Assembly: GCA_946415785.1 (NCBI GenBank)
Contig: CAMKTV010000009.1
Span: forward strand, 1-44,924
Source: an uncultured Solobacterium sp.
GTDB taxonomy: Bacteria > Bacillota_I > Bacilli_A > Erysipelotrichales > Erysipelotrichaceae
Reading direction: 5' to 3'
Length of the DNA stretch: 44,924 bases
Shown: in pieces, positions 26,864 through 37,211 of the stretch
How positions within the stretch are numbered: the stretch's first letter is position 1
How the letters are laid out: each line of letters opens with the position of its first letter
Notes under the pieces: model-generated
What the model saw: only the letters and a program-made list of their open reading frames with translations
Told to the model about the DNA's origin: nothing
Databases searched by the model: none
Position numbers and translations under genes: made by a program

Positions 26864-28177
26864 ATGAAGAAAGTATTTGTTTGTCTATTGAGCTTGTTAT
26901 TAGTATTTTCACTTGTAGGATGTTCAGGTGATGATGGAAAGTCTAATAACAACAAGAAACCAAATCAGGAAATTAAAGACAATCCTGATGCTAACACATT
27001 AGCAGGCGTAAACCTAGAAATCGCTGTTAACTTTACAGGTGATGCGCAAACTGCTTTTGCGAGTGTATGTTCAGCTTTTGAAAACCGTTATGGTGCTACT
27101 ATCACTATTGACTGGTATGGAAGTGACCATGCAACATTGATGACAACTAGAATGGCCGCAAACAACATGCCTGATATTTATGTAACTGCTGGTTGGTCAA
27201 TCAAGAAATATAAGAATTATTCTTTAGATTTAAGAGATGAACCTTATTGTAAAGATTATACAGATTCAGCATTAGGTGTTATTCAAGATAAAGATGGCTC
27301 AATCTATGTATGTATGATTTCTGAAGGTATCAATGGTGTTGTTTACAATGTTAATGTTTGTGAAGCAGCTGGTGTTGATTATTTATCAATTCATACTTGG
27401 GATGATTTATGGGAAGCATGTGAAAAGATTAAAGCATATGGTATTACACCACTTGCATCTAGACCAAATGCTGGTTTAACTTCAAATGCTGTTGGTACAT
27501 GGCTAACTTATGATGGTGAAATCGCAAATGTTGCTGATAAACTAATCGATGGTACATGGAACTGGGAAGAATATCGTTATGTAATTCAAGCTTATGGAAA
27601 AGCAATCGATAATGGCTATTTCTTTGTTGATGCTAGATCAATGAACGAAATGGATACTCTGGAAAGACTTGCTGCTGGTAGAGCTGGAATCATCATTGGT
27701 GATAACACTGCATCTGTTCAAACAATGTATGAAATGAACAATAAAGGCAATTTCGCTATTGGCCCATTCCCAGCATCAACTGAAGAAGGTGTAGAAGCTA
27801 TCACTGTTGGTGAAGGTGACGCATTCGCTATTTCTAAGAATTCTAAGAATATTGAAGCTGCTAAGATTTTCTTAAGATACTTATCTGAAGAAGAAGTAAC
27901 TAAAAAGATTATAAGTGCTACAGGCCGTAAAGCTTGCCAACAACCAGTTCTTGAAAACGATGATACTGATGGTACAAAAGCATTCTTAAGACTTGAAGAA
28001 GAATATAAAGACCACAACATGGTTTATAAGAACATCTTCGATAGAGAATACTTACCAAGTGGTATGTTTGGTGTTTTAGGTAATGTTGCTGGTAAGATTT
28101 TCGCAGATCACTCTAAGAAGGGTGAAGATGAAATCATTTCTTATCTACAAACAGAATTTAAACGTTTATACAAATAA
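26864..28177 (+). CDS. Sugar ABC transporter substrate-binding lipoprotein
   Basis: Lipobox LVGCSG; ENRYGATITIDWYGSDHATLMTTRMAANNMPDIYVT; followed by two permeases. Confidence 0.92.
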   Translation: MKKVFVCLLSLLLVFSLVGCSGDDGKSNNNKKPNQEIKDNPDANTLAGVNLEIAVNFTGDAQTAFASVCSAFENRYGATITIDWYGSDHATLMTTRMAANNMPDIYVTAGWSIKKYKNYSLDLRDEPYCKDYTDSALGVIQDKDGSIYVCMISEGINGVVYNVNVCEAAGVDYLSIHTWDDLWEACEKIKAYGITPLASRPNAGLTSNAVGTWLTYDGEIANVADKLIDGTWNWEEYRYVIQAYGKAIDNGYFFVDARSMNEMDTLERLAAGRAGIIIGDNTASVQTMYEMNNKGNFAIGPFPASTEEGVEAITVGEGDAFAISKNSKNIEAAKIFLRYLSEEEVTKKIISATGRKACQQPVLENDDTDGTKAFLRLEEEYKDHNMVYKNIFDREYLPSGMFGVLGNVAGKIFADHSKKGEDEIISYLQTEFKRLYK

Positions 28178-28204
28178 TACTTATATAACCTCTAAGGAGA
28201 ACTT

Positions 28205-29077
28205 ATGCAAAAAAAGTTAAATAGAAAATATTTCCTATTTATAGTACCAGCCATTTTCATGGTAGTTGCTTTTAAATTCTTCCCTATAGGTAATGCTTTT
28301 AGACTTTGTTTATATGATTGGGATGGCTTTTCTCCAGAAATGAAATTTACTGGTTTTGAAAACTTTAAAGTATTAGTTAAAGACCAATATTTCTGGAAAG
28401 CACTTAAAGCTACATTATGTTATGCTTTCGGTATCACGATTGTTAAAAACATCGTTGGCTTAGCATTAGGCTTATTTGTTAATAAAGAATTTAAGGGACG
28501 TGGCGCTGTAAGAGCTATCGTCTATTTACCAATAATGATTTCTGGCTTCATCATGGGTCAGATCATGTATTATTTCTATCAATATGATGGTGGTATTTTT
28601 AATGAATTGTTAGGAAAACTTGGTATTGAGCCAATTTATTTCATGCAAACAGGAAATAGAACTATCTTAGTTGTAATACTCACTACTTCAATATTACACA
28701 TTGGTTCTACAATGCTTACATATTTGGCTGGCTTACAACGTATTCCTAATGAATTAAAAGAATCATGCAGATTAGATGGAGCTAATAAATGGAACGAATT
28801 TATTCATATAACTCTTCCATTATTGCAGCCTTCAATTATCTCATCTGTAATTCTTAATTTAATCGCCAGCTTCAAGATTTACGATATCATCGGTGCAATG
28901 GGTGCAGGTGGACCAGATGGTGCATCTTCATCTTTGACTCAGTTAATATCTAAATATTATTTCTCACAATTTAGAGCAGGATATGGAGCTACAATTGCCT
29001 TTGTATTCTTCTTCATAATTGTTGTGATTGCTTGGCCGATTAATAAATATTTAAATAGTAAGAAGGTGGAATTCTAA
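28205..29077 (+). CDS. Sugar ABC transporter permease (UgpA/MalF type)
   Basis: Multi-TM; LQRIPNELKESCRLDGANKWNEFIHITLPLLQPSI (EAA motif). Confidence 0.93.
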   Translation: MQKKLNRKYFLFIVPAIFMVVAFKFFPIGNAFRLCLYDWDGFSPEMKFTGFENFKVLVKDQYFWKALKATLCYAFGITIVKNIVGLALGLFVNKEFKGRGAVRAIVYLPIMISGFIMGQIMYYFYQYDGGIFNELLGKLGIEPIYFMQTGNRTILVVILTTSILHIGSTMLTYLAGLQRIPNELKESCRLDGANKWNEFIHITLPLLQPSIISSVILNLIASFKIYDIIGAMGAGGPDGASSSLTQLISKYYFSQFRAGYGATIAFVFFFIIVVIAWPINKYLNSKKVEF

Positions 29078-29078
29078 T

Positions 29079-29909
29079 ATGAGAAAGAAAAAAGGATTCC
29101 GAGTTTGGATATTGTTGGTTGCTGTATTTGTATGCTTTGTCGCAATGTGGCCTCTATATGAATTATTGAATCTATCAGTTAGAGATATTTCAGATTATTC
29201 ATCTCGTTTGGCGTTTCCTGAAGTTATCAAATTAAGTAATTTCAAAGATGCCTTCATGAATAAACAGGTTTGGATAGGTTTTAAGAATTCATTCATCTAT
29301 GCGAGTTTAACTATCTTACTTGAAGTTGTAATTGGCTCTATGGCTGGTTATGGCTTATCAAGAGGAAGCAAGCGTACAACTAAATCTATCAAATCAGTAC
29401 AAATGTTAATTATGATGGTTCCAGGTGTTGTTACCTTAGTAGGTACTTATGCCTTAATGACAAAGCTAGGCTTGACAAACAGTCTATTCGCTTTGGCACT
29501 ATTAACAGCTGCTGGAGGCATTCCTTCTTGTTCATTCATTTATATGAACTTTATCAATTCAATTCCTGTTGCTTTAGATGAAGCTGCTAGAATTGATGGT
29601 GCAAATGTTACAAATACTTTCTTTAGAATTATATTACCGCAATTAACACCAATAACTATTACAAGATCTATTATGATTGCTATTGGTGCTTGGAATAACT
29701 ATTTGATGCCGCTATATTTGATTAATAACGCAAATAAGCAGCCAATCATCTTGGTTATTAGATCTGCATTCGCCATGGTAGGTGGCGATAGAAACTTAGC
29801 AATGGCTTGTGCTACATGTACAATCGGTATCTTACCAGTAATAGTTGTATATTGTATCTTACAAAAACGTATCATTGCTAGCCAAATTGGCTCTTCAATT
29901 AAAGGATAG
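29079..29909 (+). CDS. Sugar ABC transporter permease (UgpE/MalG type)
   Basis: Multi-TM; SIPVALDEAARIDGANVTNTFFRIILPQLTPI (EAA motif). Confidence 0.93.
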   Translation: MRKKKGFRVWILLVAVFVCFVAMWPLYELLNLSVRDISDYSSRLAFPEVIKLSNFKDAFMNKQVWIGFKNSFIYASLTILLEVVIGSMAGYGLSRGSKRTTKSIKSVQMLIMMVPGVVTLVGTYALMTKLGLTNSLFALALLTAAGGIPSCSFIYMNFINSIPVALDEAARIDGANVTNTFFRIILPQLTPITITRSIMIAIGAWNNYLMPLYLINNANKQPIILVIRSAFAMVGGDRNLAMACATCTIGILPVIVVYCILQKRIIASQIGSSIKG

Positions 29910-29921
29910 AGGAGAGAGACT

Positions 29922-32288
29922 ATGAAAAAAACTATTATTAAAATCATTACAATCTTATTAGCTATCAGTTCAGTGATGCTAGTAAGTGGTTGTGGTGGAA
30001 GCAAATTATCTTATTACAGCTACGATAGTAATGAAAAAGAAGTAAACAAAGAATTATTCTATGTTAACTCAAGTAATGAATGGGGTGCTGACCCTTCAAT
30101 CCTTTATTGTACTGAAGGTGATCAAAAAGGCTATTATTTCATTTATGCTACTTCAGGTTATATCAATACTTCTGGTTTGCAAGTTTGGCGTTCTAAAAAC
30201 TTGACAGACTGGGAATGTATGGGCAATGCCTTTATGCCTGATGTTGATAAAAACTGGGCTTATAAAGGTTTCTGGGCTCCTCAATGTATCTATGATGAAG
30301 AATATGGAAAATATTTCATGTTCTATAGTGCTCCTTGGGGAAGTGATGGAACTTTACGTTATGACTCATGTTGCGTAGCTGATAGTCCTTTAGGACCTTT
30401 CTATGAGATTACAAGTGAGACAAAGACTGCAGCAGAACCAGTATTACAATTTGAATTACATACAAGTGAATTCAATCCTAATTATGTTTCTGAACAGACT
30501 GGACATTATGGAACAAGTGGCTTTATAAAAGTTATCGGTCCTTCTCCATTTATTGATCCAGAAACTGGCAGAAGATATTTATTCTTCGTATCTGACTTAG
30601 GTACTTCTGGTGCTGAAGCATCTGGTGCTTATTGTATCGAAATGGAAGACTGGGCTACTCCTAAATATGAAACATTAAAGAGAATTACTTCATTTGGTTA
30701 TACAACAATCGAAGAGAAACAGGAAATCACTGAAGGTGGTAATACCAATGAAGGTCCTATGTGTTTCTATAAGGATGGCAAATATTATTTGATTTTCTTA
30801 ACATACACATACTACAACTCTAAATATCAAACAAGAGCTGGTGTAGCTGATAGTGTTATGGGACCATATACTAAATTTGATATTGATGATGGTGCACAAG
30901 TTATTTACACTGAATACAATTTCCAAAGACAGGCAGTTGGTATCCACGGCTTAACTAAAGCTGGTGATTCAGTTATGTCTGCTTATATGACATTTAAGAA
31001 TAATGTTGATTATGATGGATCAAGAAAATTTGCGGTTGATGAAGTTGCTTGGGTAGAAAACAGTGATGGCGTTCTTGTAATGCAGGCAAATGGTCCAAGT
31101 GTTACTCCTCAACCACTTCCAGAAGCAATTTCTGGCTATCGCAATATGGCCAAAGAAGCAACTATCACTTCTGATAACACAAGAAATGGCAGTGATGTGA
31201 AATATTTAGTTGATGGCTGTATTCCATATCATGACAACTCTTTAGCTCCTGAATATAAAGCAGGTGATGGTACTACTACACTGACATTTGACTTTGATGA
31301 TTTTGTAACACTAAGAGCTGTTATGGTTTATAACTCAAAGAATTATGATTCAATGTTTAACCAAGTTGAAAAGATTACTTTCCATTACACAAAGAATGGC
31401 AAGACTGGTGAAGTTTCAATTGGTCCAGTTGAATACAATTGGGATTATTATAATTTTGAAGATAATAAACCAGCTATCGGTTCAGCATGTATTGCGGAAT
31501 TTGATGAATTAGATGTTGATTCAGTTACAATCGAAATCGTCAATCCAGATAACCCTGATGGTATCGCTATTCCTGAAGTTGTTCTATTAGGTAAGGCTTC
31601 TGATGGCTCAGCTGCTAGTCAAGGTAAGAAGGGAGCTTTATATGATGACTATTCATTTGAAGTTGAAACAATTGAATCAAATTGGAAGAACTGTGAATCT
31701 ATATTAGACGTTGATGGTTTATACAATGAAGAATATGGTGAACCAAAATATCGTCTATATGCCAATAATGAAGAAACATCTGAAACATTCGCTGATTTAT
31801 ATATGTATAAAGATGAAGGTGGCGTATATTTCTATGTTGATGCACATGATGCAAATCTTGTATATGATCCAAAAGCATCAGTTACTGAAAACTCTAATAT
31901 CTTATTATTAGTAGCATCAAGAGATAAGGGCTCAGTTGATAAATATTGTGTTGCGATTAGGGTTGATCCTTCTGGCGAATCACAAAGACAAATTGGCGTT
32001 AAATCACAAAAAGCTTGGTTACGTTCATGGTTTAAAGGCGCACATGTTGTAAAACTAAAGAACGCAACATTAGAAAACGTAACAGAAGCTAGTGGCTATA
32101 CAGTTGAATTCTATGTACCATATTCATCGCTCGGATTTACATCTAAGGATGACTTTGACTCATTAAGAGTATATTTTGAAATTCACTGTATTGAAGATAC
32201 TGGCGTTATTAGAAGGGAACTTAATACTGTAGCTAAGAAGGCTAGTAAGACAGATCCTTCTACATATCTAAAACTTAAATTTGATTAG
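29922..32288 (+). CDS. Lipoprotein: GH43-like five-bladed propeller, discoidin-like middle, CBM9-like C-terminus
   Basis: Lipobox MLVSGC; EWGADPSILY, GFWAPQCIYDEEYGKYFMFYSA, NEGPMCFYKDGKYYLIF; C-terminal 'ADLYMYKDEGGVYFYVDAHDANL...SNILLLVASRD'. Confidence 0.75.
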   Translation: MKKTIIKIITILLAISSVMLVSGCGGSKLSYYSYDSNEKEVNKELFYVNSSNEWGADPSILYCTEGDQKGYYFIYATSGYINTSGLQVWRSKNLTDWECMGNAFMPDVDKNWAYKGFWAPQCIYDEEYGKYFMFYSAPWGSDGTLRYDSCCVADSPLGPFYEITSETKTAAEPVLQFELHTSEFNPNYVSEQTGHYGTSGFIKVIGPSPFIDPETGRRYLFFVSDLGTSGAEASGAYCIEMEDWATPKYETLKRITSFGYTTIEEKQEITEGGNTNEGPMCFYKDGKYYLIFLTYTYYNSKYQTRAGVADSVMGPYTKFDIDDGAQVIYTEYNFQRQAVGIHGLTKAGDSVMSAYMTFKNNVDYDGSRKFAVDEVAWVENSDGVLVMQANGPSVTPQPLPEAISGYRNMAKEATITSDNTRNGSDVKYLVDGCIPYHDNSLAPEYKAGDGTTTLTFDFDDFVTLRAVMVYNSKNYDSMFNQVEKITFHYTKNGKTGEVSIGPVEYNWDYYNFEDNKPAIGSACIAEFDELDVDSVTIEIVNPDNPDGIAIPEVVLLGKASDGSAASQGKKGALYDDYSFEVETIESNWKNCESILDVDGLYNEEYGEPKYRLYANNEETSETFADLYMYKDEGGVYFYVDAHDANLVYDPKASVTENSNILLLVASRDKGSVDKYCVAIRVDPSGESQRQIGVKSQKAWLRSWFKGAHVVKLKNATLENVTEASGYTVEFYVPYSSLGFTSKDDFDSLRVYFEIHCIEDTGVIRRELNTVAKKASKTDPSTYLKLKFD

Positions 32289-32299
32289 GCAAGGTATTT

Positions 32300-33910
32300 A
32301 TGAAAAAGACAATTAGTGTGCTTTTAATGGTATTTTTACTCCTTACAGGTTGTAGTGGAGGTAATAAAGTGGAAACTGTTGATATAGCTGATAGCGATTT
32401 ATTCTACACTAATAAAACTGAATTATATGGAGCAGACCCTCATGTTTTAGTTGACGTTGACTCAGAAGGTAAACAATGCTTCTACATGTATGTCACAACT
32501 AAAGATTTAAACTGCAAGGGCTTTAATGTTTATACATCTTATAATTTAGGTGATTGGCGTAAAGGCGATACGGCTTTTATGGCTGAAGGAATTTGGTGTG
32601 ATAGACAACTATGGGCTCCTGAAGTAATTAAAGATGGTGACACATATTATCTATTCTATTCAGGACAAAGAGCTGATGAAAATCAAGGTTTCTATCTTTC
32701 AGTAGCTACTTCAAAATCTCCTGCTGGTCCTTTTACAGAATTAAGCAATGAAAATAAGAATACTGGTGAGCCACTAATTGCCTTTGAAGAACATGTAAAT
32801 GAAATGCCTGCTAAATACAGATCTTCTTTGCCAGGACATGATGGTAAGATCGGCTATATTAAAGCCATTGATGCTTCAACATTTGTTGATCCTGTAACAG
32901 GTAAGAAATATTTATATTTTGTTGCCGATTTAAATACTGAATATACAGAAAATTCATTTATCTTCGGTATGGAAATGGAAGATTGGGCAACACCTAAATA
33001 TGAAACATTAACTAAAATTACAGAATTTGGACTTGTAAGTCCTGACAGTGAAGAAATAGCTATTGATGGTGGAAGAACTAATGAAGGTTGCTTCGTCTGG
33101 TATCATGAAGGAACATATTATCTGCATTATTCAACATTCACATATATGATGGCTGAATATCAGGTAAGACAGGCAATATCAAACAGCCCTTTAGGACCAT
33201 TTGAAAAGATTACTTACAATGATGGTGGAACTGTTATCTATACAGAAGCCACAAGCATCAGACAATCTGCTGGTCATAATTCATTATTCATGGTAGGAGA
33301 TGAATTATATATTGTTTATCATTCTTTCTATAATGATTTGAATATTGATGGAAGCAGAAAACCAGCAGTTGATAAAGTTGTCTATGTAAAAAACTCGCAA
33401 GGACAGTTAGTCATGCAGGCAAATGGCCCAACAAGTACACCTCAACCACTTCCAGAAGCTATCAGTGGCTATAAGAATTTAGCACTTGATGCAAAAATAA
33501 GCTGTGATAACACAGCAGGTAGTGTAAGTGTAGATTTATTAAATGATGGATTTATTCCACTACATAGACAATCACCAGTTGGTGAATTTATCACTAATCC
33601 TGGTGAAACAAATATAACTATTGATTTTGGCAGTAATAAGAATATTAAAGCCGTATTAGTCTATACAAGTATTAAAGATTTTATGCGTCTAAGTCAATTA
33701 GATGAAGTTAACTTTATAAGTGAAGATAAGAATATAACAGTTAAAGAAGTTGTATTAGATGATGAAAGATTTATGCGTAATGGCAAGATCGCATATGATC
33801 AGCCTTGTGCATTAATACTTGCAGAAGAAATAGAGGCAAGTTCAATTAATATCAAATTATCTTCTGAAAATTCAATAGGTATTCCAGAAATTATAGTTCT
33901 CGGTAGATAG
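32300..33910 (+). CDS. Lipoprotein: GH43-like protein, paralog of preceding gene without the CBM9-like tail
   Basis: Lipobox LLTGCSG; LYGADPHVLV, LWAPEVIKDGDTYYLFYSG, NEGCFVWYHEGTYYLHYS; shares 'QANGP..TPQPLPEAISGY.N.A' with upstream gene. Confidence 0.78.
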   Translation: MKKTISVLLMVFLLLTGCSGGNKVETVDIADSDLFYTNKTELYGADPHVLVDVDSEGKQCFYMYVTTKDLNCKGFNVYTSYNLGDWRKGDTAFMAEGIWCDRQLWAPEVIKDGDTYYLFYSGQRADENQGFYLSVATSKSPAGPFTELSNENKNTGEPLIAFEEHVNEMPAKYRSSLPGHDGKIGYIKAIDASTFVDPVTGKKYLYFVADLNTEYTENSFIFGMEMEDWATPKYETLTKITEFGLVSPDSEEIAIDGGRTNEGCFVWYHEGTYYLHYSTFTYMMAEYQVRQAISNSPLGPFEKITYNDGGTVIYTEATSIRQSAGHNSLFMVGDELYIVYHSFYNDLNIDGSRKPAVDKVVYVKNSQGQLVMQANGPTSTPQPLPEAISGYKNLALDAKISCDNTAGSVSVDLLNDGFIPLHRQSPVGEFITNPGETNITIDFGSNKNIKAVLVYTSIKDFMRLSQLDEVNFISEDKNITVKEVVLDDERFMRNGKIAYDQPCALILAEEIEASSINIKLSSENSIGIPEIIVLGR

Positions 33911-33917
33911 GAGCATT

Positions 33918-34790
33918 ATGTTTGAAGAAATATTTCAAGATTTATATTTATTAAAAGTACCATTTGGAGATTCTTGGACAGGAGTCATACTCTTTAATGG
34001 CCAAGAAAAAGTTTTGATTGACTCCGGTTCTAGATTAGATGATTGTGATGAATATATCATCCCAGCATTAAATAAACTAGAACTAGAACTTAAAGACATT
34101 AAATATCTAGCAAATACTCACAGTCACGGTGACCACATCGGGTCATATTACCGCATTAAACAATTACATCCAAATATTAAAGTAGTAGCTAGTGAATCTG
34201 ATAAGGACAATGTAGAAAATCCAGCCCAAAAAGCTATTTCTATCAGAACCAAATATCCTAAATATTCACCAGCTCCTCAATCTTATCTGCAAGGTGTAAA
34301 AGTTGATGTAGTTTTAAAAGACGGTGAGTTTTTAAATGATCGTTTATGTGTATTTGAAACTCCAGGCCATGATGCAGGATGTGTCTGCTGGTATGATAAG
34401 TTAACTAAGACATTGTTGACAGGGGACAGTATTCAAGGCAATGGCACTCCTACGCAGGGTGTTGGCTTCTATCAAAGTCTTGATGATTATCGTAACAGCT
34501 TAAATCGTCTGTTAAAAGAAGATATTGAAAACATTATCTGTGGCCATGATTATGATCGCATTGGTTCAATAATCAAAAGTAAAGAAAATGTTAAGAAGGC
34601 ATTAGAACTATCTTATGAGATAACTAATATTTATCAGAAATATGTTGATAGTCAATTGGCTTTAGGCAACAGAGATGATGGTGATATCGCTGTTAAGATG
34701 ATTAATGATTTAGGATGTGGTATGCCACCAAAACTATTTATGGCTGTTTATACAGTAAATGAACATATAAATAAAAGCGAGGAGAAATAA
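33918..34790 (+). CDS. Metallo-beta-lactamase-fold hydrolase
   Basis: ANTHSHGDHIGSYYRIK (HxHxDH), FETPGHDAGCVCWYD, TGDSIQG, CGHDYDRIG. Confidence 0.9.
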   Translation: MFEEIFQDLYLLKVPFGDSWTGVILFNGQEKVLIDSGSRLDDCDEYIIPALNKLELELKDIKYLANTHSHGDHIGSYYRIKQLHPNIKVVASESDKDNVENPAQKAISIRTKYPKYSPAPQSYLQGVKVDVVLKDGEFLNDRLCVFETPGHDAGCVCWYDKLTKTLLTGDSIQGNGTPTQGVGFYQSLDDYRNSLNRLLKEDIENIICGHDYDRIGSIIKSKENVKKALELSYEITNIYQKYVDSQLALGNRDDGDIAVKMINDLGCGMPPKLFMAVYTVNEHINKSEEK

Positions 34791-34791
34791 T

Positions 34792-35601
34792 ATGTCAGAC
34801 TTAAGGAACAAAAATGCTTTAATCACTGGTTCATCTAGTGGTATAGGTGCAGACATTGCGATAGCTTTCGCAAAAGCAGGAATTAATGTTGGCTTAACTT
34901 ATAATCGTAATTTTGAAAAAGCTCAAATTATTCTAGAAAAATGTAGAGAATTTGGTGTAAAAGCTGAACTTTATAAGGTTGAATTAAGCAATCCTCAAGA
35001 AGTTTTTGGCTTAATGGAAAAATTCTTAGAAGACTTTAAGACTATTGATATTTTAGTCAATAATGCTGGTGGTGCTTTAAAGATTCCAGCAGGAGAATTC
35101 GAAGATATTCCTTACGAATATTGGGAAAGTCAAATTAATCTAAATCTTAATGCTGCAGCATATTGTGCTCAATACGCTGTTCGCAATATGAAACAGAATA
35201 ATATTCAAGGCGCTATCATTAACATTTCATCAGTTCATGGTACAGTTACTTGGGTTAAGAGAAAATTCATCCCATATTGTGCAGCAAAATCTGGTCTAGA
35301 TATGTTCACAAAAGCTTTAGGTGTTGAAGTAGCACCTTATGGTATCAGAGTAAATGGTATCGCTCCTGGCTTTATCGCTACTGATGCGACAAAGAGATAT
35401 TCTGAAGAACAGGTTAAGAAATTCACTGATCATATTCCAGCTGGCATTTTAGGATGCACAGATGACATCGTTAATATGACTCTATATTTAGCTCAACCTG
35501 AAAACAATCGTTTCATCGTTGGTCAAACATTCCATGTTGATGGTGGTCAATCAGTAACAGGTATGATTGTTTCAATGAAAGAGGAGTTTGAAAAACTATA
35601 A
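34792..35601 (+). CDS. SDR-family oxidoreductase
   Basis: ALITGSSSGIGADIA, LVNNAGGA, PYCAAKSGLDMFTKAL, VNGIAPGFIATD, HVDGGQSVTG. Confidence 0.92.
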   Translation: MSDLRNKNALITGSSSGIGADIAIAFAKAGINVGLTYNRNFEKAQIILEKCREFGVKAELYKVELSNPQEVFGLMEKFLEDFKTIDILVNNAGGALKIPAGEFEDIPYEYWESQINLNLNAAAYCAQYAVRNMKQNNIQGAIINISSVHGTVTWVKRKFIPYCAAKSGLDMFTKALGVEVAPYGIRVNGIAPGFIATDATKRYSEEQVKKFTDHIPAGILGCTDDIVNMTLYLAQPENNRFIVGQTFHVDGGQSVTGMIVSMKEEFEKL

Positions 35602-37196
35602 TGAACAGTTATGATGTACTAGTTATTGGCGGAGGCATGACAGGTACTGTTGCTGCCTATGAACTGGTAAAACAAGGCAAGAAAGTTAGAATGTTAAGAA
35701 ATGGTCTGGGGGCATCTCCTGGCATTTCTGGTTTTAATATCTGCGGCGTTGAAAAGGGCGATGATGTAAATAAATTCATCGAAGATACTATTGCTTCTGG
35801 AAGAAATCAGGGTGATCGAAAATTAGTTGATGAATTATGTTATGGTTCTTTAAAGATTCAAGAATATCTAGAAGATTTAGGCTTTGAATTTGATAAAGAT
35901 GAAACTGGCAAGATGAAGACTCGTAAGGCTCTAGGTTCTACATATGGTAGAGTAGTAGGTCAGGGTAATCATACTGGTGCATTAGTCTTAAAGATCTTAA
36001 ATGAAAAACTTCAAGAAAAAGATAATTTTGAAGTTAGTGAAAATTTAAGAGCATTAAGATTATTAATAAAGAATAATAAAGCCTATGGTGCATATTGTTA
36101 TGATTTAGAGAATAAATGTTTCAAGAATGTTTATGCTAAAGCAGTCTTATTGTGTTCTGGTGGCTTTGCGGGCATCTTCCCATTTACCAGCAATTCTAAA
36201 GATATTTCAGGTGATGGTGCTGCCATGGCTTATGAGGCAGGATGCAGACTTGTAGATATGGAATTTGTGCAATTTGAACCATCTAGCGCTGTTTGGCCTT
36301 TAGAAATAAAAGGCAAGGGAATGATTACTACTTTATTCTATGAAGGTGCAATCATGACTAATAACAAAGGCGAAAGATTCATGTTTAAATATTCTGAAAA
36401 TGGTGAAAGAGTAAATAAAGATGTCTTATCATTAGCCATTGAAAAAGAAATTCTAGCAGGCAATGGAAGTGAACATGGTGGAATATATTTTGATGCATCA
36501 GGTGTCAAAGAAGAAAGACTTCATGAAGCATATGAACCATTTATCACAAGATACGCTAATGTCGGTATCAACTTATGTAAAGAACCTGTTGAATTATCTA
36601 ATGCAGCCCATACATCTTTAGGCGGTGTCCTAATTGATGAAAACTGTCATTCAGATATTAAAGGTTTATATGTAGCAGGTGAGGCTGCAGGACATTTACA
36701 TGGTGCTAATCGTATTGGTGGCAGTGCTGGAGCAGAGACTTTAATCTTCTCACGTATTGCAGCTAAAGCTATCTTAAATGATATAGATAATTTAGATTCA
36801 TTACAGTTTAGTTATGAGCCAATTGGTGGCTTAGAAAAAGAATTATCATTAAATGAATTAGAAGAATTAGAAACTAAACGTAAAGAAGCTTTAGGAGAAG
36901 GTGCTAGAGTATTAAGAAATAATGAAGCACTTGAAAAAGCATATAAAGAAGTTTCTGATATCCTAAAACAGATTAAAGAATCTAAAAGAAGTGATGATGA
37001 TGAAGTTAACTTTAGACGTATTTCAATTGAGAATAATTTAATTGCTTCTAAAGCCATCTTATTATCAGCAAAAGAAAGAAAGGATTCTTGTGGATGTCAT
37101 CAAAGAAGTGATTATCCAAATAATCCTTTAAATAATTATCATACAGAAGTATTCAAAAAGGATCAAACGATGGAAATATCGTTAATTAATAATTAA
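35601..37196 (+). CDS. FAD-dependent oxidoreductase (fumarate reductase/succinate dehydrogenase/L-aspartate oxidase flavoprotein family)
   Basis: VLVIGGGMTGTVAAYELVKQGKKV; HTSLGGVLIDENCHSDIKGLYVAGEAAGHLHGANRIGGSAGAETLIFSRIA; TAATG overlap with SDR gene. Confidence 0.88.
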   Translation: MNSYDVLVIGGGMTGTVAAYELVKQGKKVRMLRNGLGASPGISGFNICGVEKGDDVNKFIEDTIASGRNQGDRKLVDELCYGSLKIQEYLEDLGFEFDKDETGKMKTRKALGSTYGRVVGQGNHTGALVLKILNEKLQEKDNFEVSENLRALRLLIKNNKAYGAYCYDLENKCFKNVYAKAVLLCSGGFAGIFPFTSNSKDISGDGAAMAYEAGCRLVDMEFVQFEPSSAVWPLEIKGKGMITTLFYEGAIMTNNKGERFMFKYSENGERVNKDVLSLAIEKEILAGNGSEHGGIYFDASGVKEERLHEAYEPFITRYANVGINLCKEPVELSNAAHTSLGGVLIDENCHSDIKGLYVAGEAAGHLHGANRIGGSAGAETLIFSRIAAKAILNDIDNLDSLQFSYEPIGGLEKELSLNELEELETKRKEALGEGARVLRNNEALEKAYKEVSDILKQIKESKRSDDDEVNFRRISIENNLIASKAILLSAKERKDSCGCHQRSDYPNNPLNNYHTEVFKKDQTMEISLINN

Positions 37197-37211
37197 GGGA
37201 GGAAGATTTAA

